Below are positions 1 to 12,295 of a stretch of 64,000 nt of DNA, piece by piece. The translations under genes were made by a program, and so were the position numbers. Origin of the DNA: Auriscalpium vulgare (Eukaryota > Basidiomycota > Agaricomycetes > Russulales > Auriscalpiaceae); the NCBI GenBank assembly GCA_019915015.1, contig JAHBBC010000002.1, positions 434,001-498,000 on the forward strand, given 5' to 3'. The notes beneath the pieces were generated by a model, which saw only the letters and a list, made by a program, of their open reading frames with translations, was not told the DNA's origin and did not search any database. Numbering within the stretch: position 1 is the first letter of the stretch; each line of letters starts with the position of its first letter.

Positions 1-1130
1 AGTCAGAGCCAGACATAGAACAAACGGAGACTGCACATGGTCACGCATGCATCCGGAAAAGAACCCACCTGCATGCTCCATTGACAGTGGGAAATGCACA
101 AGAGCACGAGGAACGTTGCACTTGTATCCAGACGGTCCTCTCACACGTTCACTGAGCGGACGTCGGCCTTGCTGTGCAGCAGCAACGGCAAGCCTGCAGC
201 ACACGCTGAGAACCAGAGTCACGAATGCAGGTCTCGTCGACAGACTTTGAGTCCAAGATGTCTGGGATAGAACAGAAGAGCTCACCATTTTCGCAGAGCC
301 ATGGCGCTCGAAGGCCAGTGAAGCGCAGAATTTGTGTCAATGCACGAGTCGCTATGTAGCCGGCCTCCGTGATCGGCTTCGATGGTCAGATGGGTTCACT
401 GCCAGTCGCAATGGTAACAGAGAGTACAAATGACTGCACCGACGTCGGAGCACGAGTGGGCGATGATTCGATCATGACAGTGGAAGCTTGAAGCTTTTCA
501 AGCCTCGAAGCCCTGACGACGCATGGTCACCGTGTCGAGGCTACTTCATCATTTGAACTCTCGAGCGAACTCCCATCTGTCGCACTTGCAGCTGGCATGT
601 CTGGGCTTGCAGACACTACGAAATTGATAAACCTACTCCAGGCATCCGACTTTCCCTTCAAATTCAATGCGTCTACGTCGCCAGGCCGCCTACTTCGCGC
701 GCTTGCGTCCCGCCACGTACTACCTATCCGCACACGCTGAACGTCTTTCCCTTCTCACTGCTCCTTATTTCGAGAAGTGCTGGCTTGTCGACACCGGGTG
801 CACCACCTGATTGAGAACCCGCCCTTGGAATGGCGACGCGGTCTTCCAGCGGCGCAGATGCGCGTCCGAGGCGCATGCTCCCGGGCCTTTGGTCACAAGC
901 TGCGGCCCCCGCCTCCCTCGCAGAGCGACACGTCGGTGGGACAAGCAACCCTGCACTGTCGTCTTGGCTCGCGCGCTGGGAAGCCTCTGCAGCCTACGCG
1001 AACACGTGGCCCGATGCGCTCGCGGCCATCTCGCGTTTTATGGAATGGCCCAGCGCCGCACTAGCGCAACAGCCTTCTTCACCGCGTAGCATCCATTTCT
1101 AGGTGTCCGATCGCATAGCGCGAGCAAGGA
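1..1130. other. Intergenic sequence, no gene supported
   Basis: Only short overlapping frames are present in all six frames, and none shows a recognisable domain or a convincing exon chain. The right part is presumably the 5' flank of the GH5 gene. Confidence 0.5.
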
Positions 1131-1138
1131 CGTATACC

Positions 1139-1146
1139 ATATAAAT
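1139..1146 (+). promoter_or_regulatory. TATA-box candidate for the GH5 gene
   Basis: The sequence ATATAAAT lies about 100 bases upstream of the GH5 start codon, followed by a pyrimidine-rich stretch that could hold the transcription start. The position suits a fungal TATA element, but no transcript data are available. Confidence 0.45.
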
Positions 1147-1242
1147 CACGGCGGCGGGCTGGTCTCCCCACGACACATTCCTCCTCCCCACACCCTCGTC
1201 CCCACACTCGTTTGACCCACAGCCCGCCGCACCCGCCGGGCG

Positions 1243-3485
1243 ATGCAGCTACTCCACTCTTTCGTACTGGCACTTGCCGTCCTCAAGCTGGCCGTCACCG
1301 GCTCTGCGAACAAAATCTATGGCGTCAATCTCGGTTCTTGGTGCGCTTAACGTGTTTGCCGCGTCCTGCCCGCCCGCTGACTTTCCGTGTGCAGGCTAGT
1401 GCTCGAGCCATGGATGCTGCCCGCCGGTTCGTGTCTCATACCACGAATACACAGCTAGAGTCTCACAGAACACCGATCAGAATGGGAAGCCATGGGCGGC
1501 GAGCAATGCGATGACTGCTCAACGTGTATCGCATCGGAGTTGTAAGTTGGCCTCCAAAGAACGTGGATCTGCTCTTACCCGAAACCCTCTGCAGCAAGTT
1601 CGCCCAGGCATACCCAGACACCGTGGACGAGAAATTCGCGGAACATTGGTACGCGTCCAGGCATCTGTATCACACCATGGACGGCGTTCTGATCAACGAA
1701 ACCATCAGGTCGACATGGTTCACTCAAGACCACGTCAGGCAGCTGGCCGCCGCAGGTATCAACACCGTTCGGGTCCCCGTAAGCACACCTGTGCTGACCT
1801 CTTAACGACCATCTGACACAAGACAGCTTGGCTACTGGATCGTCGAAGCACTTGTAGATCGTCCTACAGAAACGTATCCGCGCGGTGGGATAAAGTTCCT
1901 GGTAAGGCACTTGACACTACATCTGCGGCATCTCAGCTGACCCCGTTGCAAAGTCCAATGGCGTCAAGATGCTTCGTGACGCGGGTATACAGGTCATCCT
2001 GGATCACCATGCGTTGCCCGGGGTGCAGACCGCCGGGCAAATGTTCACGGGAAAGTACGTTCTCAAGCGTTCTTATGTCAAGGACAACAAGCTCATGTCG
2101 CTTCACAGCTGCACGTCCAATGTACAATTCTATGTGCGTGTCGTTGGCTTGGGTAGCTGATAAATGCTCAGCTTGCGCCCATTCTGCCAGTCCCCATACA
2201 ACTACGGCCGCGCGCTCACCTGGACCGCGGTCATGACGGCCCTTGCCCACCTGCACCCCAACTTCGAGAGCGTCTTTGCGATCGAAGCTGTGAATGAGCC
2301 GATCATGGACGCCGCCATGACGCCCAACTACGGTGACTGTATGCATCTCTCAACTATGCACTGAGCCAACCCACTCACGCGGCCTCAGTCCAGGTCAACT
2401 TCGTCAAGACGGTGCGCGCAGTGGAGCTTCTCCTCGGCATCCCCGTGCCAGGGCGTACCCTGGACCTGCCTTCAGACGTGTACAACCTCACCGCTGCCCT
2501 CGCCAGCGCGTCGGGTTCGGACCATACCGGGCTCTTCAGCGCGGAGGTCGTTCAAGCCATTAAAAGTGCTCTGCCGATGCTGGTCGGCCTTGAAGAGCAA
2601 CTCGAGTTGTCGGATATTTTGGATTTGGCGAAGGCGAGAGGGCGCGGCGGCTCCCGCGCGGCTCTGACGACGAAGTGCGTATAATGGACGGACATGTCTA
2701 TCAATTTCTGATGTGCAAACAGCTTCATGGATATCAACTGGCAGCATGACAATCCATCGAATCCTGCGGATGCTGCGATCGGACCTCAAGGCTACGATAA
2801 TCATCTGTACTACAGGTGAGCCCAACTCCACCTCTGCCATATCCAGCCGATCTAACCGTGATACACAGCTTTGGCGTACGTACCTCGGACTCGGAATATC
2901 TGGAAAGAGCTAACGTCCACGCGAATATACAGGGCGTCGCAGACGCCAATCCAACCGCATACCTAACCAGCATTTGCAGTATGCCGCCACCTGTTTCTAT
3001 GCATGTCACACGGTCTCACTGCTCGCAGACCTCCACCGCGTGCAGGATGACGCCGCACTCGGCAACACCCCCCTGTGGTTCGGCGAGTGGGCGCTCCCGA
3101 CGCAGTTCACCGCGACGGACGACTTCCTCTTCAAGTGGGCGGACGCGCAAAAACTCGCGTACAGCAAGGGCGCAGGGTGGCTGGTGCGTGTCTATATCGC
3201 GGCTCCCATGCCATCTGCTCATAGCTACCACACACCCGACATGCAGTATTGGAACTTCCGTGTCGAAAATTCCACGCAGGCGGGCGATCTCGGGCGCCAG
3301 TGGTAAGTAGTTTGTTGTGCACGCCCACACGTCCACTGGCAGAGGGCTGATGGGTCGCCAACTGTCAATCAAGGTCTTACTTGGAGGGCCTGGCTCGTGG
3401 GTACCTCACCGAGGATCCGTCGCGGGTGCGCGACCCGCACGTCTGTGACCCGTACACGAACACCACTGCCAGCGTCCGAAACTAA
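1243..3485 (+). CDS. Secreted GH5 exo-1,3-beta-glucanase-like glycoside hydrolase
   Basis: Multi-exon gene. The first exon encodes a signal peptide (MQLLHSFVLALAVLKLAVTG) and then the GVNLGSW start of the mature enzyme; exon 2 continues with LVLEPWMLP, the classic opening of fungal exo-1,3-beta-glucanases. Further landmarks are GINTVRVP, ILDHHALPG, the acid/base motif NEP (near 2293) and the nucleophile motif GEW (near 3081). The family removes glucose from the non-reducing ends of beta-1,3-glucan outside the cell, in wall remodelling. The C-terminus ends DPYTNTTASVRN just before TAA. At least seven short introns are needed. The start was chosen because it gives a clean signal peptide and has a TATA-like element upstream. 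The substrate is inferred from the family, not proved. Confidence 0.85.
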
Positions 3486-6206
3486 ACAAGACAAGGTGGG
3501 AAATCGTGCTGACAAGGATTCGGAGCGAGCGGAAGGTGTATCTGGAGCGCAGGGAATGTCTGGCACACAAGTAGTACGGTGTGGTGTTTCTCACACTGCC
3601 GCGTAATGTACAGAATGCACGCAACGTCGGGTCACAGAATATTTGTAAGATGACATCAGGAAAACCTTCCCATGGTAATGGGCGACTAACTAGGGTAACG
3701 CGGTAACGTGTCGCTAGCCTCCCGCTAAAGACAATAATGAGGCTAAGAAATTTCAGAACTTAGACAATGAGCGAGATACTTAACAGGATGTTACCTAGAT
3801 ATGTTAGGAGTCTTTGGGTTTCAGCAGAAGGCAGGGAGGTCCGTGGACACTGAGAAGTGAAGTCGACCATCCGTCTGCGGGTTATTAGGGAAGCTGACTA
3901 ATCTCCGGAACCTGAACGACAGCTTTGCAGATATACAGAGACTCTGTGCGTATAATTGGCTCCTACAGTCATAGGTATACTGCAAAATACCTCATATGCA
4001 GCGGCGCGGATCTACAGGAGTTTACACGACACTTGAAGCTCGCTAAGTTTTGAAAATGCTCCAATCTCTCAGTACTACTGTATGTACTGAAGACGCGACT
4101 CGAGCGCCTCGGAAGCAGCAGCTCAGACTGGACTCATCACCACGACACAAAGACATTATCTTCACGAAACGACCTCACAAATTTACCTGTCAATACAACA
4201 GAATGGCCCAAGGAATTTCCGTCAATTCATTCGATGAACTCGTGAGGTCCAGTGCTCCGAGATGCCAGTTAAGCTCCAGACCTGGGGTACCTAACAAACG
4301 CTGGCTCGTCAAGTCGATGTCACGATCCACTCACTCTACGTATGAGACGTGGTTTGCATTCGATCGACCCGACCCGGTCCATGGCCGCTCTTCGGCCAAG
4401 GAGGACATGACAGCTACATCTGGCGGCGTAGCGCAGCATCTCTTCGGACTGCCTGTATAATAAAACAGTGTATGGAGTGCAGCGATGCGAGAGCTGGCAT
4501 GGACTCGGCAGATGTCCGAGGATCAAAATTTAGCGCAAGTCGCTTTATTTGCTCTTGTTTGTCTCATGTTGAACTTCGGTCGCTTGAGAGCGGAGCCCCT
4601 TCCACCGCCCACCATAGCCCACCATCCACTCACGCATTCTCCGCTTTCGACATAAGCAACGAGCAAGAGGTTACGATGGGTCAGTGTTATGGAGCTGTGA
4701 TCAGCAGCGGAAGGTTCGTTGGCCCAGGAGTACACTTATTCAGTGACGCTTGTCTTGCTAATGTCTTCGTCGGCACCTCTTGAGTCTTGCGCTCACCCGC
4801 AACTAGCACGCGCACACGCACTGTCGTTGCCCACAGGATGTGTTTCCCATATCAAAACTGTGCCACGGCAACGTTGTTGTGTCGCGAGCTCCGCCACTGA
4901 ATCATCGTCGCTTATCTTTGTCTACAGCTGGCGGCGCGCATCGAGATGGACACACAACACCCGCAGTACACCCATCCACGGCTTTACATCAAGCTGACTA
5001 CGTAGTAAGACTTCGCTCCAGTGCAACTCGACTGACCAGCGCCCACGGTAGCCCGAGCATGCGCCGACCGCGTTCAGCGCCCTGCCGAGCGATCGGAGCG
5101 GCATTCAAAAGACCGAGGCGGCGGTGCGGAAGGTGGTTGACGATGACGCGACACGAGACGACCCCGCACGCCCTCGTAAATCTGGCGACAACCGTATGTA
5201 CTTTCTCTCAGCACGCACGTCTTGTTCGGTGCTGACAGCGTCGTCAGCATGTGCATGGACGTACCGTGGCGCTTCCGCACACCCTCGTTCATGGTTCATG
5301 CCGCCACTATGCTGTCTGTCTTCTGACAACCTCCGCAAGTAGGTGCCGTCTCCTGCTCGCCATTCAGTTATCCTCGGCCTCGCTCACGATCTACCACTTC
5401 GCTATATCCCCGTCTTTTCTATATGTCTCTCTATCGCCTGTCAACGTCGCCCGTCGCTGCGTGCCCGCGAGACCTCAGCGTTGCCACAGCTCGAGCATCC
5501 GCGCCAAGTCAAAGTAGGAGCAGTCACCCGGTGCGTACTGATCGCGTCTTCCATCTTCCATGCGCGCGCAGAGTCTCACACACGACACGCAGACGTCCTG
5601 CCCGCTCATCCTGCGAGGCCGCAAGCACATACTGCGGCCTTCTGCGCTCGGACAGCGCACGACGGAGTGGCGAGTTCGTACACAGCAGCGGTTTTCTGCC
5701 CAAGAATGTGTGCGCGGCCAAGCGGGTGTGAGAGCTGTCGACGCGACACTGAGGCTTGCGAGGCACCGTCGATGTGAGGCTAGCACAGTACTAGAGTAAA
5801 GATAGCGTCGTGTATGCCCGGATACCCACAATATAATCGCCATTACCAATTGATAAAGGCCAAATAAGTAGCATCTAAACATCCAGTGGATACGAGCTAA
5901 TTAGCTGCGCGCGTCCTGGAAGTACATCCAAGTAATTAGCTGTTGACTACCCGCGGACTATCCACTAATAACCACGGATTAGAGGGGGACTAAAATGATG
6001 GCTCTAATGACAAGATAATTCACTGATGACAGATAATTGTGTAGTCGGTGCTAAATTACTCGCCATTACTCGCCATTATCACAGGACGTTTTCCCTGATG
6101 GAGCGCCGCCCGATACCGCCAGTTTCGAAAGCTCAACATTATTATCATATACGAGTATGGGTTTCAAGCGAGGTATACTGATGTACAGTACGAGATTATG
6201 CGCAGA
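3486..6206. other. Gene-poor intergenic stretch
   Basis: About 2.7 kb with no exon chain I can support. Several frames of 60-145 codons exist on both strands but lack domain signals and sensible splice junctions. The right end (5870-6180) is AT-richer than the surroundings and has small direct repeats, for example ACTCGCCATT twice around 6058-6077. It may include the distal flank of the unrecognised gene that follows. Confidence 0.4.
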
Positions 6207-7858
6207 TCAAGATACTTTATGGGCCGGCGGCATAGCGGCCTTTTGAATGAATGACCTGGGTAAGGCGCGGGATAGCAGCAAATTGGGATACCGACATCTC
6301 ATGCTGAAAATCTCCATCAGACACAGAGCAGAAGGCAACGTTGGCACCGGCCACATACTGAACTGTGTGCTTGGGAACTGTGACGGGGGGCTCTCCATTT
6401 CCCGATCATCCGAGTCATCGGTTGAGCGACCGCAGGCAACAACCGTGAAAAGGCCGGTAAAGACTGGTTCCGAAGGTAAGAAGAGCCCACATGTAGCAGG
6501 ATAACGTGCAAGCTTACATGAGCGGATCTTCGACGGCATCCAGGGCTTAGGATTCAGAGACAGTGGCGCCGCTGTGAATCGGTTGCCACTGGACTTCTGG
6601 CCGACAGACTCAACGTCATCCAGGTATACTGGTGGCAAAGGTAACGCTAGCGGATGTGTACATGAGCTGTTCTTCCCACAAACGAGTGTGGTGCAAGGCT
6701 TACGAAGGGACATCCGCCGCTCCCATTTCCTGTACTTCACTTTGCCAGAACCATCGACGTCTTTGATCAACGGTGCTGATGGTCGCAATATCTCGGCGGA
6801 CATTCGGCCGTCTGCTAGCAGGTTGAGAGATTCCAGACGACGCTCTTGCGAGCGAGAAATAATTCTGTAGTCATATTTTAGTAGCGCGCAAGCAAAGAGA
6901 GGGACAAGGTGCACTCACTTTTCTATGGCTTCTATATCTTCATGCAGATCGTGTGCATTTGCGACCTCCTTTACAGTCGAGATGTCGAGATCGAACGACA
7001 CCACGGGCATGAACTGATTATCTGGGTGCTCCCCCGGCATGCAAGCCATCTGGAGGTCTGGGAATGCGGAGAGGTCGCCAGAAGAGCCCATGGAACCGCT
7101 CGCGGAATCGGAGGAGGAAGTAGTGGGTGAGCCCTCGGCATCATCTGTGTGGCTGCGCGCCGGCAAGGCAGAAGCGTGTGACGTGAGGGATGGGGGAGGA
7201 CACAAACTCGATGCTTCGGATTCGCTATCGTCCATCCAAATCGCCCGCAAGGCGTCAGCGCAAACATACTCCGATAGGTCTATGAAATCGCCCAGGTTGA
7301 GCATAGGGGAGTTCTCGTGGTCCAGCCACCCTGATGTCTTGATGCGAACAGTGAAATGCGAGGTCACGTGGATAAATAGGTCATTCCACGGAAGCGGGGG
7401 AGAGGGCTCGACCGGAGGACGCCCTCCTGCGTGCGTGGCAGGCGCGATGGCGACGCACATGAGTTCGTCGAAGCCGTTTAAAGGCGGAGTCGGTCCATGA
7501 CTGACGATATAGCAGACACATCTGTGGTAGCGTCTGGAAATGAAAGGCACGTCCAGCATCTATAAACACTTCGGTGAAAATAAATTGACCAGTGAAGTAG
7601 ACAATATATTACTTCTCTCATACAGCCAACGTATGTCTTTTTTTCTATGGAGCACGCTTCTTTGTCCGCTATAGGGTCATTCAGAGTCTCTATGGTGGCC
7701 AGCGGATCCAGAGTGAACACGACAAAGCTTCCTTCGACAGGTACCATGCGCGACTTGCGATTTGCAAATTCAGTCAGGTCGACGTCAGGCTGCGATAGCT
7801 TCTCTTCCAAAGCGCGGTCGACCTCGGAGAGATCCATGGTGGCCCGGTGGGAGGACAT
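6207..7858 (-). CDS. Unrecognised multi-exon protein
   Basis: Three long reading frames on the minus strand join through plausible introns. Exon 1 starts at ATG 7858 (MSSHRATMDLSEVDRALEEK) and runs to a donor near 7629; the next exon resumes near 7561 (LDVPFISRRYHRC) and runs to a GTGAGT donor near 6920; the last part begins with IISRSQERRLESLNLLADGR and ends at TGA 6207-6209. An optional intron (GTAAGC to CCAG, around 6464-6519) keeps the frame. The middle is acidic and Ser-rich (DDSESEASS, SSSDSASGSMGSSGD), suggesting a disordered segment. No signal peptide, membrane segment or known domain is visible. I do not recognise the family. Confidence 0.5.
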
Positions 7859-8877
7859 GGGTGTGCGGTCTAAAGGACGGCATTTGAAAGTTCGCCCTCA
7901 GGCGGGCGCTGAGTCAGCTTGGCCACTGACGTCTCCTTCGACTCCGAGCCGACGATTCCTCCCCCTCTCAACATTACCGTCAATACGGACTGGTTACGGG
8001 TCTACTAGTCTCCTGTTCCGAGTCCTTCGCGTGGCGAATAGCGTGACATTAATGTACACCGGTCCACTGCTATGAGCTAGTTCGATCTTCCTATGTGTCT
8101 GTGTTGTTTCAAGTGCGCCTGGAGCGGATACTTGTGACCTTGCTGCGGGACACCTCTCAGAGCTTTCTCCGCAACCAGTTCTCGCCGGGACGTCCACTGC
8201 GCTGCTCGACCAATTTGTCCGTCGTCAGCCTCCGTCTACTTTTCACCACCAGCCATCTCACGGTGTATCTGAATTTCTGCATTGCGCACCTCAGGTTGAA
8301 CCTCTGTGTCAGGCTTCGATCTCCTTTTTTGCCGCCATTTCTGAGAGCGCTCCAGACACAGTAGCAACAAGTGAAGTGTAAACGGTTTCTGCTGTGCAGG
8401 TTGTGGGTTCTTCTGCTTGTACACATGTGCAAAAGGACGCCTCCAAGTCAGTCGCCAACCAGCGGACTCCCGTGAGACTATCGTCTACTTCCATGACCAC
8501 CTACACGAGCAACTTCGTCGTCGAAGGACGATTGTTGACTCGCTTTGCCCGCCCAGCTTGCGGCGTCCGGCCTCAAGGTACTGTCGCACGGTCGACCTCT
8601 GATATGTTGCTGCCGACGAGTCGTGTTTGAGACAGTCGAAGACAAACGGCCGTCGCTGCGTCGCTCGGCGCCAGTAGTGTGCTGAAAGCTCTCCGCTCCG
8701 CCGTCGCTGCGTAGTATGATCTAAATTATCACAGCAAGGACCGTTGCATGCATCTCACATTTCGAAAAGAAAAATACTGAAAGAATCTCGCTGTGGAAAG
8801 TGGCGAAGGAGGGTGGATGATCTACACCTATTAAAAATAACACGGAATGACCAGGAAGGTTACAAAGAGAATAAGCT
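7859..8877. other. Intergenic sequence
   Basis: This is the 5' flank of the minus-strand gene to the left. A 13-base motif (GCCGTCGCTGCGT) occurs twice, near 8649 and 8700. No supported gene. Confidence 0.4.
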
Positions 8878-8962
8878 ACACCCAGTAAGAGAACACGGCA
8901 GTCCATACGTATTACGATCGCGAACACCCAGTAAGAGAACACGGCAGTCCATACGATCGCGA
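8878..8962. repeat. Direct repeat, 32-base unit in two copies
   Basis: The 32-base unit beginning ACACCCAGTAAGAGAACACG occurs at 8878-8909 and again, identical, at 8924-8955, a period of 46. Each copy is followed by ATCGCGA, directly in copy 2 and after a short TATTACG insertion in copy 1. It looks like a local tandem duplication. No coding function is apparent. Confidence 0.85.
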
Positions 8963-8987
8963 AATAACTAACATGTCTTACTCTCAC

Positions 8988-9378
8988 CCTTCTTCGCATC
9001 TCTTTCAGCTCGCTTCTTCCGGAGATTCTCCCGAGTCTGATGCCCGCAGGCTCTTATAGTCAGTAGTCGGGCTACCAGGGCTTCTGTCAGACTTACCTTC
9101 TCGATGGCGAGCAATTTCTGTTCCATCGCCTTCTCAGTGACGTCTTTCGGGGAGAGCTGAGGCCGGTGAGGTGTCATTAGCATACACCGCGGTTGTAGAG
9201 TGAAAGAGGTGGCTGCGCCGTCCGAGATGTAGTATGGAGACACACCTTCGACTGGTTGAGATGGTGTGAGTACCTTGCCAATCGTGAAAAGTTAGAAGGT
9301 GTTTTTCAACTCACAGGAGTCCCAAGTCGGGCGCCCTTCCCCTGAGAACTTGGACCTGGCAGTGCGCTATACGATTTT
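8988..9378 (-). CDS. Unrecognised gene or gene fragment with basic coiled-coil-like end
   Basis: Three minus-strand exons join in frame through good introns: 9378-9315 (ending KGARLGTP, donor GTGAGT), 9273-9097 (VLTPSQPVEGVSPYYISDG to EKAMEQKLLAIEK, donor GTAAGT) and 9036-8988 (TRENLRKKRAERDAKK, donor GTGAG). The charged, helical tail resembles a coiled coil or basic region. A further upstream piece (DHLEKLVQRKGDTK, near 9500-9535) may belong to the same gene. No clear start or stop was found, so it may be a remnant. Function unknown. Confidence 0.35.
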
Positions 9379-10165
9379 CTGCAGAAGCAATATGTTGGCC
9401 ATCGCACAGCTACATAAGCTGAGACACTCAGGCTATCTCACTGCGACAAGGGTCAGCGAGCATCCTTCTGCAAGTTGATGATTTCTGGCGCTTGCCTTCG
9501 TGTCACCCTTGCGTTGCACGAGCTTCTCGAGGTGGTCCTGCAACGGAGGTGCAAGTGCTCAGTGCTGAACTTCCGATAGGTGTCGAGCACTGAGTATAAG
9601 TAGCGGCGAGCGGTAGGAATGCAAACACGACGTCATGAGACCGCGAGTAACATGTGAAAGTGGAGAGGGCCGGAGTGAGCCGTGTAGGCTTACAGCCCTG
9701 CCCGTGCTCAGTCACCACAGACAAACGCTGGAGTACAAAAATGCGAGTTTTTCAGGCGGCGGAGTATCCGGAAAGATGGGTAGACAGACGAGGTAGGTGC
9801 TACGAAGGATACGACGGTGACCAAACGTTGCCCTGCCACATCTTTGAAGAAGGCGGCTTGTAGAACATGTACGAGGATGTACGAGGAAACGCATAACAAG
9901 GTCGATCCGAGGTCAGTTATGATCTATGTCGAAGAAGCTACGACATTAGCAAAGGATAGGTCAGGTCATAAAACCATCCGGGGACAGTCCGAGCGAAAGC
10001 ATTTGAAAGTCCTCTCCGAGATGTTTCTTTCCCGCTTTGAACTCGCAGGTGTCAGCGATGGACACGCCCCGCAGCGAGACGAGAGCCGCAGGCACAGTGA
10101 AGCGACGAGACCGCAGTTCACAGGCAGGACCGTACACGGCTGCGAGGAAGTTGACACTCCGCGGG
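9379..10165. other. Intergenic sequence, possible upstream exon
   Basis: Apart from the possible exon near 9500-9535 on the minus strand, no supportable gene is seen. Confidence 0.3.
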
Positions 10166-10733
10166 CTATATGCGCGTGAGACGAGACAGGCATGGACGTA
10201 AGAACAACGGAGCATGCCTGGCAGGAGGGGCAGTGCGCTGGACGCTCTTGTCGTCATTTGACCAAACGCGGCGAGCAGGTGGCAGGGCGGGCGGCGGACA
10301 GAAACCAAAGCGCCGCTTCCCTCTGACCCGTGCGAGCTCGAAGACCAAGTCCAGGCGCTTGATGGGCCCTTCTGCAGGCCTCGTGCACTTGTCTTGTTTG
10401 TCGACAGTTGGTTTGCAGATAACATCCCTGCCGCTGGATAGGTCGTGTGCCTCGCTGACTAGGCCCTGCTCAATTCGGCAGACGTCTTTGGGGAAGTCGC
10501 GGTCCTTGTTGTTGGCTAAGTCTCGGTCGTCTTCTTCATCAACGACGGCATGATGTATGCGCGCGCGTTTCTTGGAGTAATCACGATTAGGTGGCTCCGG
10601 CGATTCCATCTCGTCGACTCTGCGCTTGCGTGTACGCTCGCCCGGGGCCTGGAGTGTCCCATGATCATGACTTCGTGTATGCTCGTATCGCGCAGGCTTC
10701 GGAACGATGGTATTGGTGGCTTCTGGGCAGAAG
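10166..10733 (-). other. Possible coding remnant with nuclear-localisation-like basic clusters
   Basis: One minus-strand frame stays open over about 190 codons and contains basic clusters RTRKRR and SKKRAR next to acidic VVDEEDDRD, the mix often seen in disordered nuclear tails. There is a candidate internal ATG at 10609, but no domain, and the frame's last third is Pro/Arg-rich. It could be the C-terminal part of a larger decayed gene or chance. I assign no function. Confidence 0.22.
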
Positions 10734-11448
10734 TGTTATGGTGTGCGTCAGTGAACCAATCGCGGGCAATCGGAGAGGCATATAGGCACCGTCGAGGACA
10801 TAGCGCGCAATCGATACACAGAATTCCTCGTTCACCGATTGATGGATCCAGGCTGCGTCGAATACCTAGGCCGCGTGAATTCTATGAGCGCATGGACCTG
10901 GGGGTGCCTGCCAGGTGACGAACTACGAGCGACTTTGCAGCGAGTCTGTGCGATCGACAGCGCGCCAATGAGCACCGGGAGATGAACAACGCATGGATCC
11001 AGCGAGGGCTTACATCTCCACCCAGGGGTCACGGAGACCGTTGCAGAAGTAGTATTGCGCGCTCCGACGCTCGGTATCAGAGCGTGCTATGGTTCCGCCG
11101 CGGGCAGCTGACACGAGAAGCTAAGCCCGGTGAAGACGCGAAGCAATACGGCTAAGTACCCCAGATCTGCAGCGTCATTGCAGGGACAGAAGGGCTGAAG
11201 CAGGCTGCCGGGAAGCGGTTCGGCACGCTGTCTCGAACTCATGTGGCGAACCTACCGCTCCCGGAGAACAGTCGCCTGGACATCGGTCGTGTGACGGGAA
11301 TACGTTGGCGGGCAGCAGAGAGGTCAGTTGATGGTGTGAGGAGGGGCGCTTGCGGGCACGATGCGGGTGGGTGTGAAAGGCAAGGACGGTGGCACACGAG
11401 TCCATGACGCGTTGACGCGTGTTTGTGCACAACCAACCAACCGCTGAC
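10734..11448. other. Intergenic sequence
   Basis: No supportable gene. The right end is the promoter side of the small coiled-coil gene. Confidence 0.4.
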
Positions 11449-12295
11449 ATGGATCCCGCCCCCGCCCCCGCCCCCGCCACGGGCCACGGCAGTACTGCCC
11501 AGTCTGCGGTCGTCGTCAAGACCGAGGAACGTGCCAAGGCGCGTGCGCTGCGGTCACCGTCGCACCGTTGCTGACCACCGCCTCGCCCGCAGAACATAGC
11601 GCTTGCCCAGGCCCACCGTCAACCTCCTCGATACAAAGACAAGTACGTGGCTGTTCGCCCTTGACAGCCCTCTCCGAAGTGCCCGTGTCCTCACCCGCGT
11701 GGTGGGTCCCAGGTTCCAGGTGCTTCGAGAGCGATATGATCAAGTTAATGTGGTACGTCCGCCCCGCTTGATACTCCACATGTCACGTATCGTGGGACGC
11801 AGTTACACGACGACTACGAGCGCACACTCCAAGTAGCGGCGGAGAAGGAGCGCAAACTGCAAACGGAGATCGAGTGAGTACCACGTACATCAGCGCCCGC
11901 TACGCACATCTTACGCGAGCTTCCAGCATGCTTCTCGACGCCGCCGCAGCGAGCGAAGTGCGGAACGAACTGCTGCCCTACTGGGGTCCGGAGCCGACGT
12001 ACGAACAGCGACCCAGCGCCGTGTACGATCCCGCCCAGCCGCAGCCGCAGCCGCACGCGTACCCGCACCCACATCCGCCCCCGCACGCTGCATACGCGAA
12101 CGGGAATGGCGCCGCCGTCGCTAACGGGAACGGCTATGCCCACGCCGACCCGGGGTGGCGCCCCGCCGCGCAGTCCGAGGTGAGCCCCAGTTCGCCCGTG
12201 CACCCCGTTCAGAGAGACGGAGGCTCACACCTCCATCACGGCAGGGCGCAGTGCTCGAGTACGTACAAGTCGACCCCACTCGTCGAGCGCTGTGA
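11449..12295 (+). CDS. Small coiled-coil protein, possibly chromatin-complex subunit
   Basis: ATG 11449 opens MDPAPAPAPATGHGS, encoded by a CCCGCC repeat. Four short introns lead through KTEE, NIALAQAHRQPPRYKDK, FQVLRERYDQVN, LHDDYERTLQVAAEKERK and MLLDAAAASEVRNELLPYWG, then a His/Pro/Tyr-rich low-complexity part (PQPQPHAYPHPHPPP) and a last exon GAVLEYVQVDPTRRAL before TGA. The charged heptad-like stretch RYKDK to QTEID is a likely coiled coil. The layout recalls small INO80/Ies3-like subunits, but that is only a guess from the short coiled coil plus disordered tail. The last intron (GTGAGC to GGCAG) is supported by the in-frame terminal exon. Confidence 0.55.

Noticed and set aside
4200..4300. 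Short match to the conserved 18S rRNA segment (TTCCGTCAATTC)
   Set aside because: Only about a dozen bases agree and flanking sequence does not follow rRNA, so no rRNA fragment is claimed.
10832..11032. Possible fungal-kinase (FunK1-like) relic on the minus strand
   Set aside because: A GTP-R-S-M stretch recalled the activation region, but the needed catalytic and Asp motifs were not found in any frame.
11040..11165. Stretch resembling a 5S rRNA (GAAGCTAAGC, GGCTAAGTACC)
   Set aside because: The rest of the 5S consensus and the internal control boxes do not fit.
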